A stretch of 64,000 nucleotides of DNA from Amylostereum areolatum (Eukaryota > Basidiomycota > Agaricomycetes > Russulales > Stereaceae), in assembly GCA_012932865.1 (NCBI GenBank), contig SAXG01000065.1, positions 1 to 64,000 of the forward strand, in the 5' to 3' direction. A program made the translations under genes and the position numbers. Below are positions 30,403 to 42,954 of this stretch, one piece after another. Under the pieces are notes generated by a model. That model was not told the DNA's origin, searched no databases, and was given only the letters and a program-made list of their open reading frames with translations. The first letter of the stretch is position 1. Each line of letters starts with the position of its first letter.

Positions 30403-32844
30403 ATCCTTTAATACAAAGAGAGACGCGGTGGAGCGCTGCGTCACGTCACGACACAAACCGCGAGACAAGTGAGCTTTCTGATTGGTTGTGGGACAACAGC
30501 CACGTCATCGTAACGCGACGCGTGACAAGTCGCGTTGACAAATGCACGTGGCTGCTTGCGTCATCCTAGGCTTGCGCGTCGGCCGGGTCGCCGCGTCGCT
30601 CTTCGTCTTGACCTCCACCACGTACTTGGCCACCGTCATACCTTCCCACTCTCTATGGCACCTCTACGCACCGCCGTTAGCGTCAAAGTAGCCTCCATGG
30701 CACAGCCCTACTTATACCTTTTACTTTGTATATCAGAAAACAAATTCAAATCAATTTTCCTCCAAAGCAATGTTTGTGCAGCAACATGGACGTGTTTTGT
30801 CGCTTCGGTCACGATGACCGCGTCGCTCCCACCCCCCCTGATTGGATTTATTTATATATCTAGAGATTTTTCGGGAAATTTCCTCGGTGCTCGGATGAGG
30901 CGTGGTGGTCCCGAGCTCGAGTGATGTACGACACGACCCGACCCGACACGACACAGTACAGCACACCCTGTCATCTGCATCCAGTGCATCTCGGTGCGTT
31001 CATCTGGATCATGTGCGCATTTTCTTTCTCTCTTGCGAGACGAACTGACATGTACTATTTGTGCAGAAGAATCTATGCGAGTTGGGGGTGACATTGGCTG
31101 GCCATTGGGACGGTGCACCGAGCAGGAACGCAGGTCCACTGATTCCGTCCAAGATGCAGCCCCCAGAAACAGTGCCCATTCAACCTCCTCGCAAGCGAAC
31201 GAGAACACGGCCGTCCAGGTATGACTGACCTTAACAAACTGATCAATGTCCTTGCTTACTATATTGTTGTCTACAGCTTTCCTCGGCTGACGCCATTGGC
31301 CACCGCCGGTCTTGAGTGCGAGCACAACGACATCCTCAGGATCCTGAAGGTCCGCAACAGCATTGTATTGTGTCGTCCACGTCCGAATCAACGACAGGTG
31401 ACACGATAATGCAAGAACCCAACCAACCAGCAAGCCTCGAACGGAGCTTTCATAGATGGTACGTGCATACAGTATCAATCAATGTGATAGTAAAGGCTTT
31501 ACTGATCCTTTTGTTATCCATATCACAGGTGATATGTCCTCATCGACATTGCATATTCGCAGGCCTACTCGGCCCTCGGCGACTTGCTTCCTACGCCCCC
31601 AAGGACTCCAGCTCTGAACCCTCAAGGAACAGAACAACCCACTCTGCTATCGAAATGGCAGATTGCCAAGAGAGCCCGACACGAGCGAGAGCATTTGGGA
31701 CCGTCACAAACCCCTCTACTGTAGGCGGCTGTAGTTTGGCAACTCGCAACCGGTGTCACATGACCGTGGGAGCGGGTAGAGGAGGGCAACCCGGCCTCGG
31801 GGACGGGGGACATCCACTTTAGGCAACGCAACCTCTTGTGAGTGAGCTCTCCCAAAGGGCCAAAGCTGTCCTATGTAGCGTCGAGTGATCATCCTCACGC
31901 TTTGGCCCATTACACTGTACACGAATCTGTATATGAATACAAGGTTTTGTGCACACTGACCACCTTATTTGTCACTGAGTGCTGATTAGCTCAGGACCCC
32001 TGAAATTCCCTATAAATGATTCATCTCGGACCACCGAAAATTTGGGCCTTATGGGAACCTATGTATGGTACTCTCCACCGAAAATGGGCCCCGTAGGGCC
32101 GACATGTTGGAGCTAAGAACCACTGAAAAGGAACCCGCCCGTCCGAAGTCCCATCTTCACCACCGAAAATGGTAAGCATCTGAACACGCCGAGGATCTGT
32201 CAGTTCCAATCACAAGTATTTTGCATATTTTGCTTCCCATGGGTCTATGGAAGCAAACTAGGCATGTTATAGCAAGCTTGTGCATAAAATGAGAGTTCTG
32301 CTCTGGAAACCTCGACGCCGAAGGCGTGGGAAATTAGACTATTTTTAGATATGTATAGTCTAAGAACCACTGAAAACGGCTGACTTGAAAAAATCTATCA
32401 TGTAAATCACCGAAAATGGCCCAAATTCTGTCCCAGCGCACCACCGAAAACAGGTCACCCTGGGATGAATGCTCTATAGGGAATTTCAGGGGTCCTATTA
32501 GCTCATGAGGCTGGCAGCGCTGCGGCGGTTTGTAGAAAACAAAATACAATATGAGCGAACCTCATGTCGATTTCGTACTTGGTGCCGCTGGTGACGTATT
32601 CTTGAGGGTTTTTGACCTTTTTTTTGCGAAAATTAAGCATGGGTAAGCGGAAAGCAACTCAGCCTCGGGGACAGGAGACAACCCGCAAATTAGGCAACCG
32701 CAACCGACCCCCGGGGACAGGGGACGTTGCCTAACGTCGGCCGCGTACAGTAGGCATCCCGGCTACAGTTTCCCTACTATCGGACTGCGAGTTGAATCTT
32801 CTACACTTCATGCTTAGTACTTAGTTATGCTTATTTGTTGCTTA
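30403..32844 (+). repeat. Large inverted repeat, left arm (2442 bp)
   Basis: Every stretch compared is the exact reverse complement of 32906-35347, and all translated frames of the two arms match, so identity is at or near 100 percent over 2442 bp. The outer end begins ATCCTTTAATACAAAG and the inner end finishes ...TTTGTTGCTTA. It contains a 504-bp MITE (31993-32496), several GGGGACRGGRGAC repeats, and intron-like GT...AG stretches near 31219-31276 and 31459-31529. No transposase, helicase or other known domain was seen, so the longest frames in it are not called as genes. Confidence 0.95.
31993..32496. mobile_element. 504-bp MITE with 8-bp target duplication, left arm copy
   Basis: Perfect 22-bp terminal inverted repeats, AGGACCCCTGAAATTCCC followed by TATA, bound the element. 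The flanking octamer ATTAGCTC is duplicated at 31985-31992 and 32497-32504. An 8-bp duplication with short terminal repeats is typical of hAT elements (also of P elements). No coding capacity; seven CACYGAAAA motifs lie inside. Confidence 0.85.
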
Positions 32845-32906
32845 TTTGAATACAATCACCACAGCCTTGCTACTTGAATGAGTGCAATGCACGGGTCTAT
32901 GCTAGT
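32845..32906 (+). repeat. 62-bp direct repeat, copy 1 (spacer of the inverted repeat)
   Basis: Begins TTTGAATACAATCACC and ends GGGTCTATGCTAGT. It fills the loop between the arms and recurs in the same orientation after the right arm. Its first and last bases are shared with the arm ends, one base of microhomology at each junction. Confidence 0.95.
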
Positions 32907-35347
32907 AAGCAACAAATAAGCATAACTAAGTACTAAGCATGAAGTGTAGAAGATTCAACTCGCAGTCCGATAGTAGGGAAACTGTAGCCGGGATGCCTAC
33001 TGTACGCGGCCGACGTTAGGCAACGTCCCCTGTCCCCGGGGGTCGGTTGCGGTTGCCTAATTTGCGGGTTGTCTCCTGTCCCCGAGGCTGAGTTGCTTTC
33101 CGCTTACCCATGCTTAATTTTCGCAAAAAAAAGGTCAAAAACCCTCAAGAATACGTCACCAGCGGCACCAAGTACGAAATCGACATGAGGTTCGCTCATA
33201 TTGTATTTTGTTTTCTACAAACCGCCGCAGCGCTGCCAGCCTCATGAGCTAATAGGACCCCTGAAATTCCCTATAGAGCATTCATCCCAGGGTGACCTGT
33301 TTTCGGTGGTGCGCTGGGACAGAATTTGGGCCATTTTCGGTGATTTACATGATAGATTTTTTCAAGTCAGCCGTTTTCAGTGGTTCTTAGACTATACATA
33401 TCTAAAAATAGTCTAATTTCCCACGCCTTCGGCGTCGAGGTTTCCAGAGCAGAACTCTCATTTTATGCACAAGCTTGCTATAACATGCCTAGTTTGCTTC
33501 CATAGACCCATGGGAAGCAAAATATGCAAAATACTTGTGATTGGAACTGACAGATCCTCGGCGTGTTCAGATGCTTACCATTTTCGGTGGTGAAGATGGG
33601 ACTTCGGACGGGCGGGTTCCTTTTCAGTGGTTCTTAGCTCCAACATGTCGGCCCTACGGGGCCCATTTTCGGTGGAGAGTACCATACATAGGTTCCCATA
33701 AGGCCCAAATTTTCGGTGGTCCGAGATGAATCATTTATAGGGAATTTCAGGGGTCCTGAGCTAATCAGCACTCAGTGACAAATAAGGTGGTCAGTGTGCA
33801 CAAAACCTTGTATTCATATACAGATTCGTGTACAGTGTAATGGGCCAAAGCGTGAGGATGATCACTCGACGCTACATAGGACAGCTTTGGCCCTTTGGGA
33901 GAGCTCACTCACAAGAGGTTGCGTTGCCTAAAGTGGATGTCCCCCGTCCCCGAGGCCGGGTTGCCCTCCTCTACCCGCTCCCACGGTCATGTGACACCGG
34001 TTGCGAGTTGCCAAACTACAGCCGCCTACAGTAGAGGGGTTTGTGACGGTCCCAAATGCTCTCGCTCGTGTCGGGCTCTCTTGGCAATCTGCCATTTCGA
34101 TAGCAGAGTGGGTTGTTCTGTTCCTTGAGGGTTCAGAGCTGGAGTCCTTGGGGGCGTAGGAAGCAAGTCGCCGAGGGCCGAGTAGGCCTGCGAATATGCA
34201 ATGTCGATGAGGACATATCACCTGTGATATGGATAACAAAAGGATCAGTAAAGCCTTTACTATCACATTGATTGATACTGTATGCACGTACCATCTATGA
34301 AAGCTCCGTTCGAGGCTTGCTGGTTGGTTGGGTTCTTGCATTATCGTGTCACCTGTCGTTGATTCGGACGTGGACGACACAATACAATGCTGTTGCGGAC
34401 CTTCAGGATCCTGAGGATGTCGTTGTGCTCGCACTCAAGACCGGCGGTGGCCAATGGCGTCAGCCGAGGAAAGCTGTAGACAACAATATAGTAAGCAAGG
34501 ACATTGATCAGTTTGTTAAGGTCAGTCATACCTGGACGGCCGTGTTCTCGTTCGCTTGCGAGGAGGTTGAATGGGCACTGTTTCTGGGGGCTGCATCTTG
34601 GACGGAATCAGTGGACCTGCGTTCCTGCTCGGTGCACCGTCCCAATGGCCAGCCAATGTCACCCCCAACTCGCATAGATTCTTCTGCACAAATAGTACAT
34701 GTCAGTTCGTCTCGCAAGAGAGAAAGAAAATGCGCACATGATCCAGATGAACGCACCGAGATGCACTGGATGCAGATGACAGGGTGTGCTGTACTGTGTC
34801 GTGTCGGGTCGGGTCGTGTCGTACATCACTCGAGCTCGGGACCACCACGCCTCATCCGAGCACCGAGGAAATTTCCCGAAAAATCTCTAGATATATAAAT
34901 AAATCCAATCAGGGGGGGTGGGAGCGACGCGGTCATCGTGACCGAAGCGACAAAACACGTCCATGTTGCTGCACAAACATTGCTTTGGAGGAAAATTGAT
35001 TTGAATTTGTTTTCTGATATACAAAGTAAAAGGTATAAGTAGGGCTGTGCCATGGAGGCTACTTTGACGCTAACGGCGGTGCGTAGAGGTGCCATAGAGA
35101 GTGGGAAGGTATGACGGTGGCCAAGTACGTGGTGGAGGTCAAGACGAAGAGCGACGCGGCGACCCGGCCGACGCGCAAGCCTAGGATGACGCAAGCAGCC
35201 ACGTGCATTTGTCAACGCGACTTGTCACGCGTCGCGTTACGATGACGTGGCTGTTGTCCCACAACCAATCAGAAAGCTCACTTGTCTCGCGGTTTGTGTC
35301 GTGACGTGACGCAGCGCTCCACCGCGTCTCTCTTTGTATTAAAGGAT
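32906..35347 (-). repeat. Large inverted repeat, right arm (2442 bp)
   Basis: Mirror of the left arm (position p maps to 65750 minus p). Unlike the left arm it is flanked on both sides by the same 62-bp sequence (32845-32906 and 35347-35408). Confidence 0.95.
33254..33757. mobile_element. 504-bp MITE, right arm copy
   Basis: Mirror copy inside the right arm, with flanking octamers 33246-33253 and 33758-33765. Because it sits at the same place in both arms, it inserted before the arm was duplicated. Confidence 0.85.
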
Positions 35348-35408
35348 TTGAATACAATCACCACAGCCTTGCTACTTGAATGAGTGCAATGCACGGGTCT
35401 ATGCTAGT
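35347..35408 (+). repeat. 62-bp direct repeat, copy 2
   Basis: Same sequence and orientation as 32845-32906, now followed by unique DNA leading to ATG7. Confidence 0.95.
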
Positions 35409-35632
35409 CAGATATATGGATCAGCTATATATCGAGAGCGAGAAAAAGTATAACATGACGTCTAATGATCATCTACGAATCGTCTTGAAGCCTGAAGACG
35501 TCCTTGAGGGGGAATGAAGCAGGAACATTTGTCAGCGTTGCGATCGGATAAAGCAACCTTGGACGCGACTGGGACCGTGACCGCCAAATGCCCTAACACA
35601 ATGCCCCACGTTTTCTTATCCTAACTACCACC

Positions 35633-38264
35633 ATGCCCGTCGTCCAGTTCGCCCAGTTCTCCTCCCTGGTGCAGCCCACGTTCTGGCACGAGCTCACTCG
35701 TGTCAAACTCGAGGTCCTTCGTCTTTCCGATGACCATGTGCCACTCAACGCGTCTTACTCTGTCGGGCGAACGATCAAAGACAGGAATACGGGCCAGGAG
35801 GTCCCGCTTGGATGCAACATATCGGTAGGAGGCGAAGGGTTCGACGGGAAACACAGGTACGCAACCCCTCTCTCGCTCGGTTCCGTCGCAGATCTGAATC
35901 CGTTCTATCAGCTTGCCGCCGTTCACCGTGCCCGCGACGGGCGTCGTGAAGAACTACAACACCATCGAGGACTTCAAGAACGCGGACAAGCGTGCGTTGT
36001 TCAACCAAACCAGCGACGAGGCTCGTGGCTCCCTACACACCGTTCTTTTGCGTCAAATTCACCTGTCTATAGATATGGGACCGCATGACGAAGGACCACG
36101 ACACGTCCGCTCTCACCCGGTTCCTCCTCATCACCTTCGCCGATCTCAAGAAATACAAGTACTACTACTGGTTCGCGTTCCCCGCCTTCCAGGCGCAACC
36201 CTTGTGGGAGATCGCGGACGAGTGGAAAGGTGCCGCGGGGGCGTTTTCCGGCCCTCAGGTGCGCGCCATTGGCTGCAATAGTCCGACCTTCCCTGTCGCT
36301 GATTCCTTGCCCTCCAGCTCACCTCAATCCACGAACAACTGGCCACATCTTCGCGGCCCTTCTTCCTCGTTCGCCCGGCGCCATCGGGCGACGGCGCAGA
36401 AATCGCACCTGTCGAGGAGTACACCTCCTTTTTCGCCAACGTGCCCGCAGAGTCGGTGCGTCCTGTTATCGGCGTTGTTGGTTTGGTCCGCATGCTGACG
36501 CGGTTCGAACCAGCAAACCATCGCGTTCATCGACCCCTCCCCTCAAGCGTCCACGCCGGGCTGGCCTCTCCGAAATCTCCTCACCTACCTCCGCGCCGTC
36601 CACCCGTCGACCACGGCCACCGTTCGCGTTTTGTGCTGGCGCGATTCCGAGATCTCCCACGAAGGCTCGACGTGGAAGAGCACGTTCGGCGTCCTGTCCG
36701 GCGGGCATGTCGAGGGCAAGCCCTCCGCGGTGGGATGGGAGAAGAACACGGCGGGGAAGCTCGGAGCCCGGGTGGCCGATCTCGCCCCCATGATGGATCC
36801 AACGCGGTGCGTGTCTCGCGATGGGCCTGTGGCAGGAACTGACTGTGCACGCTCTTACGCAGACTCGCGGACCAGGCTGTCGATCTCAACCTGAAGCTCA
36901 TGCGCTGGCGTATCCTGCCTTCCTTGGACTTGGAGAAGATCGCGGCGACGAAATGCCTTCTTCTGGGCGCGGGCACCCTGGGATGCTATGTCGCCAGAAC
37001 CCTCATGGTGCGTTCTCTCTGTATTTTCCAACGGACGGTTTAACATGTCGCAATGCGTCGCCAGGGCTGGGGCATCCGCAACATCACCTTGGTGGATTCG
37101 TCCCGCGTCTCGTTTTCAAATCCCGTGCGGCAACCCCTGTTTGAGTTCGAAGACTGCTTGGACGGCGGGCAGCCCAAAGCGGAGTGTGCGGCCGCCCGTC
37201 TGAAGAAGATCTTCCCTGGCGTGGTGAGTTGCGTGTCCCGGGGCTCTGCGAGCAATCTTATAAACTCGTTGTTGATCAGAACGCCGCGGGATACTCGCTT
37301 TCCATCCCAATGCCGGGCCACCCGATCCCTCCTGCGTCCGTGGACCAGACCAAGGCCGATGTCGCGAAGCTGGAGAAACTCGTCGACGAGCACGACGCGA
37401 TCTTCCTCTTGATGGACTCAAGAGAGAGCCGATGGCTGCCCACCGTCCTGGGCGCAGCGAAGGGCAAGGTGCGCTAATGTTCACGGCCTTGAACCCATTT
37501 CGAGTGTCAACCATGATTTCAGATGGTCATGAACGCCGCGCTCGGGTTCGATACCTTCCTCGTCATGAGGCACGGCGCGCGCACACCCTCCGCCGACGGG
37601 AGCCGGTTGGGATGTTACTATTGCAACGATATCGTTGCCCCTGCAGATGTGAGAAACTCGAACGTGCTCACGATGTGTTCTAATAGTCGAGCTTATGAAC
37701 CACAGTCCCTCACCGACCGAACGCTGGACCAGATGTGCACCGTGACCCGTCCCGGACTTGCGTCCATCGCGGCGTCGACGGCAGTCGAGCTGTTGGTCTC
37801 GATGATTCAGCACCCTGAAGGGTACGCGTTCAACGTCGTGCCTGCTCGCTCGCATACATCTGACCACCATCATATGCCAGCCTTCACGCCCCGCCGCCGC
37901 CACCGGGCAGCAACAAGGACACGCCGGAAGACGCCAGTGCTGGAGTCCTCGGGCTCGTCCCCCATCAGTTGCGCGGGTATCTCGCCCAATTCCGCAACCT
38001 GCCTATCGTGGGAGCGGCATACAGCCAGTGCACGGGATGCAGCGAGACGGTACGTGGAGCTCGACCTGGGAAGACGACGTCGTTGCTGACTGGAGACCTC
38101 TTCTACAGGTCCTGAAAGCGTACGAGGAGCGTGGATTCGATATGATGTTGCAGGCGTTCAACGAAACGGGATACCTCGAGAAGCTTACTGGGCTGGACAA
38201 ACTGCACGAAGAAGGCGAGGAGGCGATGGAGGCCGTTGACTGGGATGAGGAAGACGATTTTTAG
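35633..38264 (+). CDS. ATG7: Autophagy E1-like enzyme ATG7 (669 aa)
   Basis: Twelve exons join in one frame: 35633-35856, 35912-36020, 36073-36258, 36318-36455, 36514-36806, 36863-37007, 37065-37223, 37280-37468, 37523-37648, 37706-37821, 37881-38049 and 38109-38264. The enzyme activates ATG8 and ATG12 for conjugation to phosphatidylethanolamine and ATG5. Visible are the ATG7-specific N-domain (LQ-like [34 protein letters not shown]), the ATP-binding loop [13 protein letters not shown], and the catalytic Cys in MCTVTRPG. An acidic tail, DWDEEDDF, resembles the ATG8-binding end. Intron 2 appears to use a GC donor. Length fits the family. Confidence 0.93.
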
Positions 38265-38570
38265 ACGGATCTTTGAGGTTTTATGAACGAACAGGAAGGC
38301 TTATACCAGCATGTATCTCTACTACAGTGTACCATCTCCCAGTGTTGTTTGTCTCGGGAATCGATGTGCAATTGCCAAGGCAAGAACCCCTCACAAACGC
38401 ATCACATGATATAATTTCCCTTTTCTGGCAATCTCACGTGGCCAGAAATTTCCCGTCGATGCCGTTTGCAGGTTCGCCGTGGACAGGAAAGCTTCAGAGA
38501 ATCGTCCGCGTCTCCGCCTCCCCCAACCTCCTAGCCCTCCCTCGGCATTCCTCCCAGGAGCGAACACACC

Positions 38571-40205
38571 ATGGCCGAGTACGACCTCACCAAGACCGTG
38601 ATCCCCTACCTCGACCGGCACTTTGCCTTCCCCCTCCTCGCCCACCTGGTCGAGACCAATCTCTTCCCCGTCGAGCAGGTCCAGGCAGCGCAGTATGAGC
38701 TCGCCAAGGGCACGAACATGGTCGACTACGCCGTCAACCTCTTCGAGCAGCTGAACCCGGACAGCGAGGTTCCGGACGGTGCGTGGTTCTTTTACGCCCC
38801 GATGCTACGTGGGGGCTGACCTCTGATCTGCGATGCAGAGTTTGCGGCGAAGCGTACGAATGCGATGTCGACGAACGAGAGGCTGCAGCAGGAGGCCCAG
38901 GCGGTGCTGGACGTGATCGAGAACCCGGAGGTGGTGCAGGCGATGCGGCAGGACAAGAACCAAAACCTCCAGTACCTGAAGGACAACTACGGCGTGCGTT
39001 CTTCTCCCTTTCCAAAACGAAAAAAATCCTCATTCGAGACGGACCCCGACGTCCTCGCGTCTTTTAGGTCACGCCGGAGCAGATCACGGCGCTCTACAAC
39101 TTCGGGCAGTTCCAGTACACGTACGGCAACTACTCGGGCGCGGCCGACTACCTCTACCACTTCCGCGTGCTCTCGACCGACAACGATCTGATCACGTCCG
39201 CATCCTGGGGAAAGCTCGCGTCCGACATCCTCACCGGAAAATGGGACGTCGCGCTCGAGGAGCTCAACACGCTCCGGGAGGCCATCGACGCCCGCGCGGC
39301 GTCCGCCCCGCTCCTCGCGACGTCCTCGCACGTCGAGTCCCGCCAGTCGCTCTACTCGCGCACGTGGCTCATCCACTGGTCGCTGTGGGTGTACTTCAAC
39401 CACCCGCAGGGCCGGACGCTCCTGCTCGACACCTTCCTCGCGCCGTCGTACCTCAACACCATCCAGTCCGCGTGCCCCTGGATCCTGCGCTACCTCGCCG
39501 TCGCCGCCGTGCTCTCGCGCAAGGCGCAACAGTCCGCGCCGGGCGCGGCGCCGACGAGCGCGCGCGTGCGCTACGCGATCCGCGAGATCGTGAAGATCGT
39601 GCAGATGGAGGAGTACCAGTACTCGGACCCGGTCACGCGCTTCCTGAAGGAGCTCTACGTCGAGTTCGACTTCGAGGCCGCGCAGCGGGAGCTTCAGGTC
39701 GCGGAGCACATCGTCGGGGACGATTTCTTCCTGCAGGAGTTCAAGGACGAGTTCTTGGACCACGCGCGGTACCTCATCAGCGAGGCGTACTGCCGCATCC
39801 ACCAGCGCATCGACATCGGGTGAGGTGGCTCTGTCGTGGAGGCTGGCGAGCACCGTCGCTGATCGGTCTTCGTAGGGACCTGTCCGAGCGCCTCAACCTC
39901 TCCGCGGACGAAGGCGAGAAGTGGATCGTCAACCTCATCCGGGACACCCGCATGGGCGCCGACGCGAAAATCGACCTTGAGAAGGTGCGTCGCCCTGCTC
40001 CGCCCCCGATGCTTTGACCCTCAGATTCTCGTCCTTGTTTTTTTTTTCCTTTTCTTTTCAATAGAACGTCATCGAGATCAACCGGCCGGCGCTGCCCATA
40101 TACCAAACGGTCATCGAAAAGACCCGCGGGCTCTCGATCCGCACTCAGGCGTTGGGCGCGGCGATGGCGCGCGCGGGGCCGCAACACGTCGAGGGCGCGC
40201 GCTAG
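38571..40205 (+). CDS. INT6: Translation initiation factor eIF3 subunit e (454 aa)
   Basis: Five exons: 38571-38778, 38839-38993, 39068-39819, 39876-39984 and 40065-40205. The start [17 protein letters not shown] and the following [21 protein letters not shown] are typical of the eIF3e N-terminal domain. A PCI domain fills the C-terminal half ([39 protein letters not shown]). The product is a scaffold subunit of eIF3 acting on 40S ribosomes. It follows ATG7 on the same strand after 306 bp. The last intron has a long T run before its AG. No frame anomaly. Confidence 0.94.
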
Positions 40206-40514
40206 GACAGGTCGTGGCAGGGTGTTATATTGTGTTCGTTTATCTGTTGTTTCGCATGACTGTATGTAGCGATAGTGTATTCCGCTCCCCAAAAGTCGCT
40301 TATATGATACGCTGTAGTTAGATTGCTATTCTGCTCTCTTGTTGTTTCAATGGGCCGCGCTGTCACGAAGGGATGAGCAAAGGTGGATATGTGCACAGTG
40401 CACTTACTCCTCGAAGCGTGTACGTATCATGTGATGGGAAAGTTCGGAAATGGCAGTGGCAGTGGAATGTGGCACCATACGATATTACGATGGCCGTCTT
40501 CCTTTGAAGCAACC

Positions 40515-42229
40515 ATGAGTGCTGCTGAAGACCCTGCTATACTCCGTGAACTTTGCAGGTACCAGATCCAGGAACTCACCACGTTAAAGGGACGGTTAGA
40601 AAAGTGCAAGGTATGCTAGAAGTTGTCCAGTCCCCGTCGCTGTGGCGTTCGTCTTACTAGTAGGCTCAACAAAACCTATCCGGGCCTGCGTAGTGTGAGG
40701 GAGTCGATATTGGCGAATCATCGAAGCAAAAAGAGCCCAGGCGGTTGGAGAAGCAGACCAACCAGCTGAAGGAGAACGACGAGCTAAGGGCAACCCTTGC
40801 CGAGAAGGATGAAGAGCTCGAAAGGCTGAAGCTCATCGTTAAGAACTTCGGCGAGGATGTCAAGCATAACATCGTAACACAGCGCACAGTGACAGTATGT
40901 AGTTGTGCCATCCCTGTCCGGTGTCTATATTGACTAGGCTAGTAGCCTGTCCCTCCGTCTGCCGGGCCCGAGCCTCGCAAGGAAGAAGATCACGTACGAA
41001 CACACTCGCTTTCAAAAATTGACATCTTTTGACTGCTCGCGGGAAGGCGGAGCATCTTGTTGGGGTCAACTGGGAAGAAAAGTACGAAAGTCTCAAGATC
41101 AAGCACAACTTTCTCAAGTCGTGTCACGAAGAGGCTAAAGCAGTCAGTTTCTACAAACCATCTCAAGGCTGCCTCTCTTCCGTCGACAACGAGTTCCAAG
41201 TGTACCAACTACTGAAACATTTTTGTATTGCCAGACATCTACTGCGTTCGCTCTCAAGCATGACAAGGCGATGACTCTGATCAATCATCTAGAAACTGAG
41301 CATGCTGAATATGTGGGTCATGACATTGGTTGGCTGTGATCGTCCACAGGACTTATCATTTACATAGAGACGAGAGCCGCAACAGCGAGTGAACGAATTC
41401 TTGAAACGCGACGTCGCGGACACTTTCCCCTCTGTTGAACAATGCGATGTCTTTTCTCAAACGAATCCTGGAAAGGTGATCGGCGACCTTTCCCTACTAG
41501 TTGCGCACCCGAGTCTGACGCCTTCACCGTAGAAATTCATGGATAGGTCCGTCGCGCCGTCGGTTCGCTTACGCTCTGTTCACCCAAAAACTTGCCAGAA
41601 AAGCATCGCAACCCGTGACGGCCGTGATCCTCGAAAGCGCAGAAATCCTGCACTGTTCCACCGGGATCTCTCGCATACTCCTCTTGCAGCTCTCTCGTCG
41701 GTTCGTCGGGGTCGATCCCCACGCGGGCTTCGACAGTTTTTGGCAGCCCACCGTTCCGCGTTTTTCAGTCGACCAAGTCTGTGACGTCATCCACCATTCG
41801 GACACAGGATACTCCTACATGGGAACCTACCGATGCGCTGCCTCCCACGCGCTCAGCGACCTTCAAGCCCAACAGCTGGACGGCTTCGTGGTATGTCCTA
41901 CTCCTGCTCCGTCATCACTGAGTCATCCGACGTCCCTGTAGGCCGATATTCACGGCGCACGACTGAAAGAAGACCTCGTTTCGCTTCCCGAGTTGATCCC
42001 ACCTCACACCACGAAAGCGATCCAAACATTGTTCGGAACGGGCGCAGTGGGGGCCCTCGCATTCGCATTACAACGTGTGGATTTCAACAAGAGTTTCAGG
42101 AACGCCTTGAACCAACATTCCAGCCACCCTAACAATCCACCGTCAAAACGCAAGAGGAGTCAAGAGGACCAGGAGGAAGGGACCACCGCGAAACGGTGCC
42201 ATTCCCAGTCGGGGCTGTCGGAGTCGTGA
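40515..42229 (+). CDS. Coiled-coil nuclear-type protein, lineage-specific family (member A)
   Basis: Exons 40515-40610, 40694-40894, 40946-40993, 41047-41142, 41235-41312, 41368-41475, about 41533-41890 and 41942-42229; nearly all junctions are phase 0. The N-terminus (MSAAEDPAILRELCRYQIQE) and exon 2 form a coiled coil (LRATLAEKDEELERLKLI). The C-terminal domain carries IHHSDTGYSYMGTYRC and ends in a basic tail with PPSKRKRSQEDQEE, a likely nuclear localisation signal. It resembles basidiomycete coiled-coil proteins of the DUF6697 type, named from memory only. One unexplained base shift lies between 41533 and 41615. Relatives are at 61275-64000. Confidence 0.6.
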
Positions 42230-42954
42230 TATTGATGTCCAACGACCTCCCTCACCCTGCTTGCTACCGACTGGACACCCGTATTCGCACATAGACAATA
42301 GTATAAATGCAAATGCATAAACAAGCGAAGCACCCTGAAGCGCTCGCCGAAAGAACAAACAAATATCGTGCGTATAGACGCGACCATGAGTACATGTTAG
42401 AGGGGGTGGGAAGTAACGTGGCCAAGTCGTCGCACCGACGTCGTCGAAACGTGAGCGGGTCGTAAAAAAAAACCGTGTCATCATCAACAAACAAACACAA
42501 AAAGAGAATATAAGATCTGAAAGGACGATAAAGATGTGGACGAGGACGTGCGGGGCGTGGGGAGACGACAGCGATAGATAGCAATAGCAGGCGAGCAAAG
42601 CGACGGACGACATGTGGGATGATATGTGAGCGAGAAGGAAAAATGAGAAAGAGTCCTGGAAACCAGCAGTGGATAGACGTAGATAGGCAAGTAGATATAG
42701 ATGGTATCGAATCCGTGCGAAGAGGATAGAGAAGATAGATGAGGATAATAAGCGATGCAGCACACGACGGAGACGAGACAGGATAGCTAGTGGACATGGA
42801 GCAGGCAGCAGCGGACGGAGATGGGGGACGGTGCGACAAGGAACGTGCGTCTGAACAAGAGACGGGAGAGCGACAGGACAAGGAGGCCATAGGAACGACG
42901 AGGAAGAGCAAGAAAAAACAAACGAACGAACGAACGGCGACGGCGCGAACGCGA
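42230..42954. other. Convergent 3' flanks
   Basis: Between the stop of the coiled-coil gene and the stop of the kinase gene on the other strand. AT-richer, with GATAGA-type simple sequence. The long open frame on the - strand here is compositional (Ser/Leu/Arg-rich) and is not called. Confidence 0.6.

Noticed and set aside
30403..32906. Helitron reading of arm plus spacer: A|TC at 30403/30404 and CTAG|T at 32902-32906
   Set aside because: The boundary bases fit, but there is no Rep/helicase, only a 4-bp hairpin near the 3' end, and the second unit with the inverted arm has no TC start. Kept only as a weak alternative to template switching.
34272..34898. 208-codon open frame in the inverted-repeat arms
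   Set aside because: No domain, poor codon bias, overlaps intron-like and repeat sequence; its presence in both arms follows from the palindrome.
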